From Moniliella sp. 'wahieum' (Eukaryota > Basidiomycota > Moniliellomycetes > Moniliellales > Moniliellaceae): DNA of 64,000 nucleotides. Below, one piece after another: positions 1-10,011 of the stretch (its first letter is position 1; every line of letters starts with the position of its first letter). The translations under genes were made by a program, and so were the position numbers. Below the pieces are notes generated by a model, which saw nothing but the letters and a program-made list of their open reading frames with translations, did not search any database and was not told the origin of the DNA. The stretch is taken from assembly GCA_003971905.1 (NCBI GenBank), contig RSEE01000062.1:124001-188000 (forward strand), given 5' to 3'.

Positions 1-96
1 TGTGGTCGCGAGGAGGGAGGACGAGGGCGCGGGGGGGATGGGGGGCAGTCGCTGGGCGATGTGGCCGATGCCGAGGTCAGAGCTGCCTCCTGCCAT
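1..96 (-). CDS. Possible 5' end of a gene running off the left edge
   Basis: Reading the minus strand from an ATG at 96 gives an open frame to the window edge that starts MAGGSSDLGIGHIAQRLPP and becomes Pro/Ser-rich. It is too short to recognise, and no promoter element is evident upstream. It could be the N-terminus of a real protein or chance GC-rich open reading. Confidence 0.25.
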   Translation of the reverse strand, partial: MAGGSSDLGIGHIAQRLPPIPPAPSSSLLATT

Positions 97-566
97 GGCT
101 GGCGTAGAACAGGTGCCCGTAAGCGATGGGGGGCAGGGAAACGGCAATGGTGTGCGATCGATAGCCCTGTCGGCGGTGCGTCTCTCTTCTGCCCGACGTC
201 CCACACATGGCGCTTGGGCAAGCATGCAGCGCTGCGCTGCCCCTGCCGCACAGCGCCACTCATCGCCACCCCCCGATCGGCTGCTGCCCCACACACAGCC
301 CCCGCGCTTTCCCTCGCCACACCCCCCCCCCACGGCGCCAGTCTCCCCCCGCGCTGCAGTCCTGGCGGTCGCTCTCTCTGGCCCCTTGCTGGCCCTCGGG
401 CCTACTGCCCATACTGCTACACCCGAGGTGCGCCCACTCTCTCGCGACTGGGCCGTCATCATCAACGGGGAACGTCAAGAATGGTTGATTCATTGATTGC
501 CTTCCGAGCTGCTTGAGCGCGTCCAAGCCTGTCTCCCTCTCCGGGCACCCCTCTTCCCAGCACAAC
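97..566. other. Intergenic stretch
   Basis: No recognisable gene. GC-rich, with runs of C around 325-335. The overlapping open frames are low-complexity shadows in GC-rich DNA. Confidence 0.4.
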
Positions 567-2673
567 TTACATCTCTGTCGCGCAGGCCAGCGCACGCCCC
601 ACTTCCGGCCGGGCAGCCGCCAGCGAGGTCAGGATGGCCTGTTCGTCGCCCTTCAACGACGCCACCGGTCGCGACCAGCAGTTGGGCGACACTGGTGTGC
701 CCACCTCGAATGGCCGAGAAGAGCGGGGAGAAGCCGTACATGTCGCGCAGGTGTACGCTCGCGCCGCCTCCAACAACAGTCCCACCAGGTTCGTCGTGCC
801 TGCCATCGCGGCCACGTGAAGCGCACATTGTTGGTCCAACATCGATACGGGTCCCCCAATCGCCTCCCCCCGGGCAAACGGGAGACCTGTTGTTGCTCCT
901 CGATTTTGCTCAAGTAGTGCCGTACCGCCACCTCGTCTTCGCTCTGCACTGCTCGCAGCAGCAGCAAAGGCAGCATCACCCGTTCCGCCGCCGATTGCAC
1001 ATCGTGCGCCGTGATGGACCAGGGGCGGCGGGCGTCTGGGCTCCTTCTTGGTCGTTTCCGGGGCCAATGAGGTGGGAACGAGTGGCGTGCAGGATTGAAC
1101 AGAATGTCGCCCACGAGTTGCTGCACCCCAGGAAGCTTCAATGGCATATTGCCTTCCTCATCCGCCTCCAAGCCAGGTGGGTCGGCGGTCAACTCGCCCC
1201 GAAGCGAGGCACCGACCAAGGTACGTACCTGGTCTCGACTCAACTCGGGTTGCCCAACAGATAGGCCAACTTCATCAGGGCACACTCGGGAGTCATATCG
1301 GCTCCCGACACAACTCCTGCCTCGGCCAACTGTTTGCCAGCGGCATAAATCCCACTCACTGTGCCTTGCAGGCACTGGGTCACGTTGACCAGAACCACGC
1401 CTCGTTGGACGCCTCGGCAAACAAGTCTAGCAGGCTGGCGCCGGCATTGCCCGCTCCAAACGTCTCGATCACAGCGCCCTGGACAGGCGGCGCAGCGCTC
1501 GCACTGCGGTCCGCGACAAGCCCGGCACCAAGCGTAAGATCACCACGTCGGGACTGAGCCGGGTGGCAGGACGAAAACGACGCAAGTCACGTGGCCTCTG
1601 CACCAGCTGCCAGTTGACGCTAATGTCGATCCCTACGACCGCCAAAGGAGGCATGTTGGGCGAGTCAACGCGGCCAAGGCATCGTTGGATACCTTGGTGG
1701 ACCGGTTGCCTCGGAACAGCTTGGAGGCAAAGTACAGCGTCACTTCTGGAATGATGTACTTGCCCGCAAGCGTCAAGGCGCCGAGCACATTCTCGATCGC
1801 ATCGTTGCGCAGTTCGCTTAGAGGGACTTGGGCCCCTGTCACAATCACCGACTTGCCCAGATTTTCCAACAGCATAGACAAGGCACTTGCTGTGTAGGCC
1901 ATCGTGTCGGTGCCGTGGAGAACGATGAAAGAGTCAAAGTTGCATAGTTTAGTCCAATGTCCCGAGCCATACGCTTGTAATCGTCAAATCCATCTCGGAC
2001 GAGTCGAGGAGAGGATCGTACTCCAAAACACAGTACCGAATCCGCTTTCCTCCGTGTCCAGCGGGCAATACGAGCGATGGCAGGGAGAACTCCAACACGC
2101 GCACCGGCCCTTCTGGGCCGTCACTTCTCGTTCCTGCACGTCGGAGGCATCGACAAGAGAGATGCCATCGAGGGTGGAGGAGCGGACCTGGATGGGTGGC
2201 CGTAGGGTGGCCATACCCCCTCCCCTTGCCCCCCGGCTGGGAGGAGAGACGCCTTGCCTCCTGCTCTTGTTGGGTCGAATGCAGTAGCGCCGCATCGATC
2301 TCCTGGGCGCCAACCTTGTGGGTGGGGGCGTGCATGGGGTAATTGGTCCCGTCACTGGTTGTGCTGGTAACGCTGGCCGCGTCGTCCAAGTCGGTCGTGG
2401 ACTGGCTCAAGGGGGGACTGCGGTCGCTGGCGCGGGTGGCAGGGCCCGGGCTGGGGGAAGCGCCACTGGCTCGGTGAACCGTACTCCACTTTTGGTACCG
2501 GTCCGGGGAGTCGGACCAGCTAAAGATCGAGTTGCCAAACGGATCGTGGAAGCGGGGCTGGGTGCGCAGCGCTTCGGTGAGGAACGAGGCATGCGGTTGG
2601 TACCCCTGGATGGGGTGGCGGAGCATGCCCAGCGTGCCTCCAATCCGATGGCCAACACGAGTGTTTCCGACAT
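567..2673 (-). CDS. L-asparaginase with C-terminal ankyrin repeats (frameshifted reading)
   Basis: Cytosolic-type asparaginase (60-kDa lysophospholipase/ASPG-like architecture) predicted to hydrolyse L-asparagine to aspartate and ammonia. Start chosen at ATG 2673 (MSETLVLAIG), just before the first active-site motif GGTLGM (about 2640). The second motif, HGTDTMAYTAS, lies near 1902-1930. Further conserved blocks are LRNDAIENVLGAL, the PPLAVVGIDISVNW stretch, AVIETFGAGNA near 1450 and LAYLLGNPELSRDQVRTLVG near 1240. Downstream are two ankyrin-like units (ALHVAAMAGTTNLVGLLLE and YGFSPLFSAIRGGHTSVAQL) at about 840-650. The stop at 567 follows a VGRALACATEM tail. Several one-base shifts occur, for example near 2656 and near 2110 where a G is missing from a GGGG run; conservation continues across each. 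It is divergent from the COPI delta gene. Family call is firm; exact exon ends are not. Confidence 0.85.
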
Positions 2674-3214
2674 GGTGGGATGGCGGGGAAACGGTGGAGC
2701 AATCGAGTCGGCGTGCTTTTTTTTTCTGCCCAGGGCCGGAAAAGATGAGGCGGGGCTGAATCCACTTAGCATCTGCAAACTGCCTGAATTCACCGGGTAT
2801 CGAGCATCGACCATCGATCGATCATCTGCATCATCGATCACCATCATCCATGAATGTGAAACTCAGCAGCCGCTGCTCCGAAACGGCGTTGCACCGACTC
2901 GCTCACTGATGAACAAGCCCAGTCACTAGTCACGCGTCACACGTCACGCGCGTCACGAGGCTGGGCCTCTGAGATCTGACTGCTTCGCGAACGGGGCCTT
3001 AGGCCTTAGGCCTTGCTTCAGCACCGGGCGTGACATCACATGACATAAGCCGCGCCCGTCGCCCCGAGGCAACGTGGAGCCTGGCGGGTGGAGCGTCGCC
3101 AGCACGCTGGAACGGCCGAGGCCGCGCTGGACCGGCAGCCACCTTCTCGCCTGCGTCTCGCCTCCGCCTCCTTCGCTTCTTCCCCCTCGTGCGTGCGCTG
3201 CGTCCCCCTTGGCC
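2674..3214. promoter_or_regulatory. Divergent intergenic region between asparaginase and COPI delta
   Basis: About 540 bp between two genes transcribed away from each other, so it probably holds both promoters. It contains ACGCGT/ACACGT microrepeats at 2926-2957, three copies of GGCCTTA at 2995-3014 and ATCGAT clusters around 2812-2840. No clear TATA box. Confidence 0.5.
2995..3014. repeat. GGCCTTA x3, 7-bp microrepeat of palindrome AGGCCT
   Basis: Overlapping AGGCCT palindromes at 7-bp spacing. The same motif occurs at 41131-41147 and 49846-49866, with a degenerate copy at 23581-23601. Confidence 0.9.
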
Positions 3215-4881
3215 ATGGTGGTGCTCTCCGTCCATCTGTACGCGCGCCGGCAAGCCCATCCTTGCCCGCCAGTTCCGCGACATGAGCCGCTCCCGGGTCG
3301 AGTTGCTGCTTGCCAGTTTCCCGCGCCTGGTCAGTGCCCATTCCCAGCACACCACCATTGATGCCGACACGGTGCGGTATGTCTACACGCCGCTCGAGGA
3401 TCTCTACCTCGTCCTCATCACCAACCGCACCAGCAACATTCTTCAAGACATCGACACGCTCCACCTGTTTGCCCGCGTGGTCCAAGACATGTGCGCGAAC
3501 GCTGTCACGGTACCTGCCGTCGTCGGAGACTACCCGTATCCCGTCCGTCCCGCAGCGGCAGGGTGGACGAGGCATCGGTTCTTCGTCTGTCCTTTGAGCT
3601 GCTGGGGCGTTTGACGAGATCATTGCCCTTGGCTACCGCGAGTCTGTCGCCCTGCCCCAGATCCAGACCATCCTCGCCATGGAGTCGCACGAAGAGAAGA
3701 TTCAAGAGATGATTGAACGCAACAAGGAAGCGAGGCCAAGGAGGAACTGAAGCGACGAGCCAATGCTCGAGAGCCAACGCCGCGATGCAGCAAGGCGTGG
3801 CATTCCTTCCAGTAACTTTGCTGCGTCCATTGGCGCCTCTGCACCGGGCGGCTTTGCTGGCAACTCGACGGGATCTTTGCCTATGCCCACGGTACATCGC
3901 GACGATCTGCGTGCGCCGGCGGCGGCGCCTCAGGCCAAACCTTTCAAAGGCAAGGGGATGCAGCTGGGTAAAAATCTGTCTCTGCCACAGCTAGCTTTTT
4001 GGGAACCTCGGCTTCTACCCCTACCGAGTCCCCTGTCCCTCCTCCCGCCGTCCCGGTCCCCGGTCCGACCGCTGCCACTGCCACTGCCCCTGCTGCGTCC
4101 AGGACGTCCACGGCAACATTTGACCCCCACATGCTCTGGGCGATCCGGCTGCGCCAGTGGCCCTGCTAGCGCGCGAACGGATTACGCTCGTGGCTGAGCG
4201 GGACGGGTCAGTGCGATCGTTTGAGGTGCGCGGGGATTTGGAGTTGACCGTTCGGGATGCGGACTGGGCCAGGTGCGTGTGACCTTGGCGGCCAACGCGA
4301 GTCCTCTGGCCAGTGCCTTGACCTGGAAAACCCACCCGCACATCGACGCTGCTCGTTGGACGGCGCAGACCGAGTTGGCCCTGCGCGATGCCAACCGCGC
4401 TTTCCCGCTCAACCACCCGCTCGGTGTTTGCGTTGGCGTGTGCTGCGTTGGCCTCGGGATCAGCCGCGGCGGCCAGCGACGTGGTGTGCCACTGGTGATT
4501 TCTTGTTGGCCTGGTCCAGCCGGGCGGAGCCGAGGCCATTGTCGAGTTTACCGCCGCTGCCGAGCACGATGTGGCCATCCACGTCTCGGTCCCGGCAGAG
4601 GCAGAGGTAACGGGGGCCTCGCATGGCGAGGCGCTGCCTGCGCCTGGGGAAGTTGTCTGGCACATTGGTGACCTGTCTCAGGGCGCAACGGGCTCACTCG
4701 AGCTGACTGTACCAGGCGCGGATGCCGAGGACCCAACAGCGTTCCGCACCACCGCCGAGTTCTGGTCGGCTACCACCTTGGCAGGCGTCGAGGCTGTGTC
4801 GGTAACGGCGACCGAATCGGGCGCGCCAGCGCCCTTGCTCTGCAGAGCTTTGTCAGCCCAGACCGATACGTGTTTGGTTAG
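3215..4881 (+). CDS. RET2: Coatomer (COPI) subunit delta, archain/RET2-type (frameshifted reading)
   Basis: Delta subunit of the COPI coat, which acts in Golgi-to-ER retrograde vesicle transport. The longin-type N-terminus starts at ATG 3215 (MVVLSV) and, after a one-base shift near 3227, continues ICTRAGKPILARQFRDMSRS, then TPLEDLYLVLITNRTSNILQ and DIDTLHLFARVVQDMC (to about 3490). A helix with MESHEEKIQEM-like residues is at about 3678-3710, followed by a Lys/Ala-rich linker. The C-terminal mu-homology region has VRGDLELTVRDADWARV, LTWKTHPHID and FPLNHPLGVLRWRV (about 4190-4440) and ends SFVSPDRYVFG followed by TAG at 4879-4881. Multiple one-base indels interrupt the frame, yet domain order and length match the family. 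The gene should be essential, so the breaks are more likely sequence errors than inactivation. Confidence 0.9.
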
Positions 4882-5379
4882 TTGCAGACCAGCAAAAGAT
4901 CGATTGAGATGCCTGTGTGGCTCGGGTGGGGTGCTAGGAATCGCTCATTAAATGAGAATAGCAAGAGGGGAAGTCAGGGTAGTACATGCGAAAGGGCCTG
5001 TAGCAGAGGTGGGAGCCGGCGGCGTTGAAAGGAGATACTAGTATGTATGGCCTGGGGGGATGTCCTCGGTACAAGGACCGACGGGCGCGGGACAACGTTG
5101 GCGATGAGCCGGTGAGGAGGCCCAGGTGTGGATGGGTTACGCAAGAAAGCCCTGTCTACAGGGGGGAAGCAAGTAAGAATAGAAAGGAGAGCCACTGTCT
5201 GAATTCTGCACTCTGAACTGCCAACATCTCCATGTTGAGGCGGCTGGGGAGGGTGTGTCAAGGGTACTAACCCACGGGTAGGGGTATACCCGCCCCCCCC
5301 TCCTGCAGGCCGCTAGCCGCCGCGACATCCGAACGGGCCGCCCTCAAATGATATTACGCGCTTGGGAAATGCTGCGGCG
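4882..5379. other. Intergenic stretch upstream of eL20
   Basis: No recognisable gene. It is the 3' flank of COPI delta and the upstream region of the ribosomal protein gene. Confidence 0.5.
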
Positions 5380-5387
5380 TATAAATT
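5380..5387 (+). promoter_or_regulatory. TATA-like element upstream of eL20
   Basis: TATAAATT about 145 bp upstream of the predicted 5'UTR intron of the ribosomal protein gene. Position is plausible for a core promoter; function is inferred. Confidence 0.35.
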
Positions 5388-5525
5388 TTAGGCGGGCACA
5401 AGGGCTCTGTTCTCCGTCCTAGGGTTAACCTTCCGCTCCCTGGCTGGGTTTCGAAGGTCGTTGGGCCAAGGTGGTCGGTCCCCAGCTCCGTTGTCCATCT
5501 ACCGTTACCAAGGCCGGTGTATCCT

Positions 5526-5609
5526 GTGAGTCGGCCTGCTCCTGGGCTCCTTTGTGTGCTGTCCACGGACCAAGGAAGCAAGTGTGCTAACTGGTTCTCC
5601 TCCTCGCAG
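5526..5609 (+). other. Predicted 5'UTR intron of the eL20 gene
   Basis: GTGAGT donor at 5526, CTAAC branch motif at about 5587-5591 and an acceptor AG ending at 5609, eight bases before the ATG. Leader introns are common in fungal ribosomal protein genes. No coding potential is needed upstream because the ATG gives the complete protein. Confidence 0.65.
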
Positions 5610-5617
5610 AGCTCGCC

Positions 5618-6136
5618 ATGTCCCGTTTCACCGAGTACCTCGTTGTGGGCCGTCACCTGCCGACGGAGAAGGAGCCGACGCCCAAGCTGTACCGCATGCG
5701 CATCTTTGCGCCTAACTCGGTGGTGGCCAAGTCGCGCTTCTGGTACTTCGTCCGTCAGCTGCGGAAGATGAAGAAGTCGACGGGTGAGATTGTGGCGGTG
5801 CACGCAATTGCTGAGGCCAAGCCGCTGAAGGTGAAGAACTTTGGTGTGTGGCTGCGTTACAACTCGCGCTCGGGCACCCACAACATGTACAAGGAGTACC
5901 GTTCCCTCTCGCGCGCCGAGGCTGTGGAGAACATGTACCAGGACATGGCCGCTCGCCACCGTGCTCGCTTTGCCTCGATCCACATTCTCAAGATTGCCGA
6001 GATTGAGAAGGCGGCCGACGTGCGCCGCCCCTACATCAAGCAGCTCATCCAGCCCAACCTCAAGTTCCCGCTGCCCCACCGCAAGTCCTCGTCCAAGGGC
6101 GTGTTTGCCGCCAACCGGCCCAAGACGTTCTACTAA
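5618..6136 (+). CDS. RPL20: 60S ribosomal protein eL20 (L18a/L20 family)
   Basis: Complete, uninterrupted 172-residue reading, the usual length for eL20, a structural protein of the large ribosomal subunit. It begins [17 protein letters not shown] and keeps the family blocks [68 protein letters not shown] and the C-terminal KFPLPHR and RPKTFY. The coding region has no intron. It is one of only two genes in the window without an apparent frameshift. Its placement behind a probable leader intron fits a highly expressed ribosomal gene. Confidence 0.97.
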   Translation: MSRFTEYLVVGRHLPTEKEPTPKLYRMRIFAPNSVVAKSRFWYFVRQLRKMKKSTGEIVAVHAIAEAKPLKVKNFGVWLRYNSRSGTHNMYKEYRSLSRAEAVENMYQDMAARHRARFASIHILKIAEIEKAADVRRPYIKQLIQPNLKFPLPHRKSSSKGVFAANRPKTFY

Positions 6137-8397
6137 GTATATCGTCCTGGGGCAGGAGCAGCTGGCTTGTTGCAATCCGCTCTTGCCTCCAACGGTTGCT
6201 TGGGGCGTGCACTGGGGTGGCATGTGACACGCCTCGGAGCTCCTGTTGGTCAAAACCTTAGACAGCGCTTTGTTGCCTGATCTACTCTGTGTGGGTGTCG
6301 GCTAGCGTCAAGTGCTAGACGCTCACCTGCTGTCGAGTCCCTTGGCATGTGGGAATTCCATGTGTTCTCGGCCTCAAACCGTCTCGAACTGCTGTAGGCT
6401 GGCATGGCCCGGACCTATAGTAGTAGCAAGTAGTAATAGTAGTTGTAGTAGTAAAGACGGATACTGTGGTCAGTATGGCTTCACCACCGACAGCGCCAGC
6501 GGATTACCGCTGCGGCTTAGCCTCTTCCACGTCCATCCTCTGTTCTCTGTCGAAGTCCAACCACCAAGCTCCGGTCCACCCCAGTCTACACCAGGCTTGG
6601 GCTAGTACTTTGTCTTGGTATCCATCATGCCCTCTCTCTCTCAGCTTCCTCTGGAAACGTTGGCATGACCGTACCACGGCCTGCCGGCAGATGCTGCCGG
6701 GCAAACCGTGAACCATCCTCCGACTTGGACCTACCAGTTGCTTCCCTCGCCCGGCGGTAAGTGATACGCGGTAATGTTTGCACAGGTGAGGCAGATCATT
6801 GTTGTCCTCTCGTCCAAGGAGCGCAAGACAGAAATGATCACGAGAAAAGTAAGGTGAGGACAGGGGCGCGTTCAAAAAAGAAGGGCAATAACCATCAAAA
6901 GCAACACTCTCGGGCTTGGCAGTGGTGGAGGATTGTCCACCCCTCCTGCTTCTGCCGCACTGGGTGGTCAATTACACCGTTGCACTGGTCGAGCTGCACA
7001 TTTTCCCATGCATGTCTTCCCAATAGACTGGTGTGCTCACCACTATCGGCCTCTTTCTCATCTAGAGTACCGTTTCGAACTACTCTCGGTAGTAGCTTGG
7101 ACGGAGGAGACGTCAACCTTCAGTGTCGCATTAACTGTTATATGACTTGAGCACTTGCGGGCTGGCCTCTTTTCCTTGTCCAGGGCGTGAAAGAAAGCTT
7201 GAACGCCCCTGCATGCGGTGCGCGGTGCGCCCCCTTCCTACCTATTCTCGCTCCTATATCCAAACTCCCACGGGTTACACTACTGATTGCTATAGTAGTA
7301 ACCTACCCCCCCCCTTGTCTATCGGTGGGAATTGATCGCCTTTTGTACGCGTAGTACAGAGGGCGCGTACCACGTTTGGCTGAGGGTTGGAAGGGGAAAA
7401 GCGATTATGTGCAAGTAGTACCCCAGCGGCCAAGTGCACAGTAGAAAGAACAGGTGTGGTGCAAATTCCACCCAGACCTGCAGATCGAGGGGCACACCAA
7501 CACTGGTCCTATCTGTCTCACACAACGGAGGGCGAGATGGAGTGTGGCACTTGGTCCGGCTGGGTGTTGGCTGGCTGATGAATGTTGAACAGCAATGCGG
7601 TTGATAAACGTGTGTGCACGTTCAATCGACCAGCCCATATATTTTTGTCTCTCCCTTTTGAAAGAGAAAAAGTCGGGGGCGAGTGGGTATAATGTGCCGA
7701 CGACCACCCTGTTGATTGGACTGGAACACGAGGTAGTGCCATTCACCGCTACTGGCAACAGGTGGTTGTTCCAGCCGAAGAGGGAGGACGGGCTAGGCGC
7801 TAGAGGGCCAGTAGTCTTCCCGTCCAGAAGATGTGTGTGCACAAGACGAAAGCTGAAGCGCCACGAGTGAGGGTGTGCATTCTACCCATGACGCAGAGCC
7901 GGTACCCACACAAGGCTGCCTGTGGTGCGCATGCGGAGAAAAGGGCTGCATGGGCGGGTACAGTGTGCGTGTGCGAGCACCGGCAGGCACCTGCTCGAGC
8001 GGCATTGTGCGTTTCCTAGGAACGAGCAGCCCGCATCGAGCAACTCGTAGCACGTGACACGTACTGTAACGAGGTGCAGGCCATCGCTGCTTCGTCACAC
8101 ATGTCACATGCATCACCCAGTCCAGCCGCGTGGAGGCCTGCGGCAGCACGCATGTCTGCTCTGCGCTGCCGCTGCACTGCCCCGTGCCTGCGAGCTGCTG
8201 CCGCACATGCCGTCGCCCCCAGCAGGGGCAGTGCCGGCAGCAGGGCGCCACACACTGCTGCTGTGTCTCTGCAGCCGCACCACGCTGGCCGTGCGTCCTA
8301 TACGTCGTCCTATGTGTCCTACACGTCCTATACCACTGCAGGCTCTGATTCTCCTCTCCGGCCTCCTCCTCGCCACGCGGCCGAACCGGCGGGGGGA
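6137..8397. other. 2.3-kb intergenic stretch
   Basis: No gene recognised on either strand. A TAG-rich trinucleotide stretch lies at about 6417-6455. Open frames up to 155 codons on the minus strand show no conserved motifs. Confidence 0.5.
6417..6455. repeat. Imperfect TAG/TAA trinucleotide microsatellite
   Basis: Interrupted run of TAG triplets (tagtagtagcaagtagtaa and following). Confidence 0.75.
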
Positions 8398-8403
8398 TAA
8401 ATA
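8398..8403 (+). promoter_or_regulatory. TATA-like element of the GH128 gene
   Basis: TAAATA about 150 bp upstream of ATG 8555, followed by a long C/T-rich tract up to the start codon. This is the same arrangement as in front of the Kre9-like gene. Confidence 0.4.
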
Positions 8404-8554
8404 CCGCCTCGCCGGCCTCCCATTCCCGCTTCTTTCCCCCACCTCCACTTCTCTCTCTCTCCCTCCACGACGCCGGCCGTCTCCCCTTTCATCCAACGCT
8501 TCTGGCAAGCCCCCATCCCCACGCCCCACATCCCTCCCCCAGCTCTCCAGCCCC

Positions 8555-9618
8555 ATGCACCTCCTCCGCTTCCTCCTGGCCACCGCCGCTGCTGGTTCAG
8601 CCGCCGTGTGGGCCACACCCTCTCCGGGCGTGACGGAGCTTCCCTCGATCCACACCCCTCCCAGATCGCACGGATGGTGCGTCGGCACCACTCGCACCGC
8701 CCCCACCACCACCACACACCACCGCCATCACCGGCACCCCATCCACCACCCAGCTGCTTCAGTATCCCATTCCTCCCCGGCCGCAACACATGCGCACAAC
8801 AGCACGGACCAGAATCACCTTGCTGGTGCCGGCCGCGGGAGTAAATTGACCATGGCCAAGAATGGGCTCAGCTGGGCAGATGGCAAGTGGCTCAATGTTG
8901 ATCTTTTTACCCAGTCCATGGGATGGCTCTACTCGTGGGACGTCAGTCCCACCCAGGGCCAGCCGACGGCGCCTAACTTTGTTCCTGACAACATTCAATT
9001 CTGGCCCATGTTGTGGAGCAACCAACCTGACCGCGTGGCCGCGTGGGAGCAGTATGCTCAACGACCGCGATGCCCAGCAGAATAAGGCCAAGGTGGCAAT
9101 GGCGTTCAATGAGGTGAATCAAGTAGGCCAAGCAGACATGAAGCAAGCAGATGCCTGTGGTGCTTTCCGCCAGTACCTCCTCCCTCTCAAGGAGGATGGG
9201 TGGACGATCATTGGTCCATCGACTAACGGCGCGCCAGATTCCATCTCGTGGATGCAAGAGTTCAAGTCCATGTGCCCCGACGCTTACGAGGCGATTGATG
9301 CACATTCGTTGCACTACTATGGCACGGAGCCGGAGAATGCAATTGCGTATCTCGAGCAGTGGCACAGCACGTTCCCCGAAAAGGACGTGGTGATTACTGA
9401 GATTGGGTGCATGAACTACGGTGGTCAGGCCGCGCCAGACTTGGGCACCGCGTTCCACTTTGTGCAAGGTGTCAACCAATGGGCGCAACAGACCGAGTGG
9501 GTCAAAGGCGTGGCCTTTTGCCCCACTGTTGCAAATCAACATTAACGAAAACTCGCGCTTGGCTACTAGTGCTGGCGCGCCCACACCTCTGTTTGACTTT
9601 TGGGTCAACAACTCGTAA
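8555..9618 (+). CDS. Secreted glycoside hydrolase family 128 (Asl1-like beta-1,3-glucanase)
   Basis: Predicted secreted glucanase acting on beta-1,3-glucan of the cell wall. ATG 8555 opens a typical signal peptide (MHLLRFLLATAAAGSAAVWA). A Ser/Thr/His-rich linker (to about 8820) leads into the catalytic core: KNGLSWADG, WLYSWDVSPTQ and VPDNIQFWPMLW. The acid/base-type Glu sits in AFNEVNQ (about 9105-9125) and the nucleophile-type Glu in VVITEIGCMNYGG (about 9390-9425); both Glu are present. The protein ends PLFDFWVNNS at 9618. Two shifts are visible, near 9045 and near 9525. Family membership is clear from the Asl1-like core; substrate follows from the family and is not shown by the sequence. 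Confidence 0.88.
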
Positions 9619-10011
9619 CGTTCCAATTGGATCACGAGGGAGAGAACAGATGGCTATGAGCGGTAGCTGGTCTGTTGCTCATCAGCTACTCTGAGAATCC
9701 CACGCATTCGATCCATTCCATTTCATTCCTTTCTCCACCACGCACCCCTTCGATTTGTTTTCTATCAATTTTTTCCACTACCATCTTTTGCATTCCCGTC
9801 CTCCCCTCTCCCCTCGACAATCAACCAGGCTTTCTACCAAACAAGTGTCTCGAAGCAAACCTTCGTGCATTAAGTTCTTATCATACCTAGGTCGTTCCAC
9901 CCTGTGTGTTGGGCAGATCCAAAAAGTCTGCCAGAATTCGTCCAACTGAACTCTTGTCTAGTAGACATACGGATCCCACCACTCCCTCCGACTCATGACC
10001 TGTTTCCATCT
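9619..10011. other. Convergent 3' intergenic stretch
   Basis: AT/CT-rich DNA between the 3' ends of GH128 (+) and GWT1 (-). No gene seen. Confidence 0.5.

Noticed and set aside
2995..3014. TTAGGC repeats as interstitial telomere sequence
   Set aside because: The unit is 7 bp (CCTTAGG) and palindromic in its core, not the TTAGGG telomere unit, and it has only two or three copies per site.
6504..6971. 155-codon minus-strand ORF between eL20 and GH128
   Set aside because: No conserved motif or promoter; treated as chance open frame.
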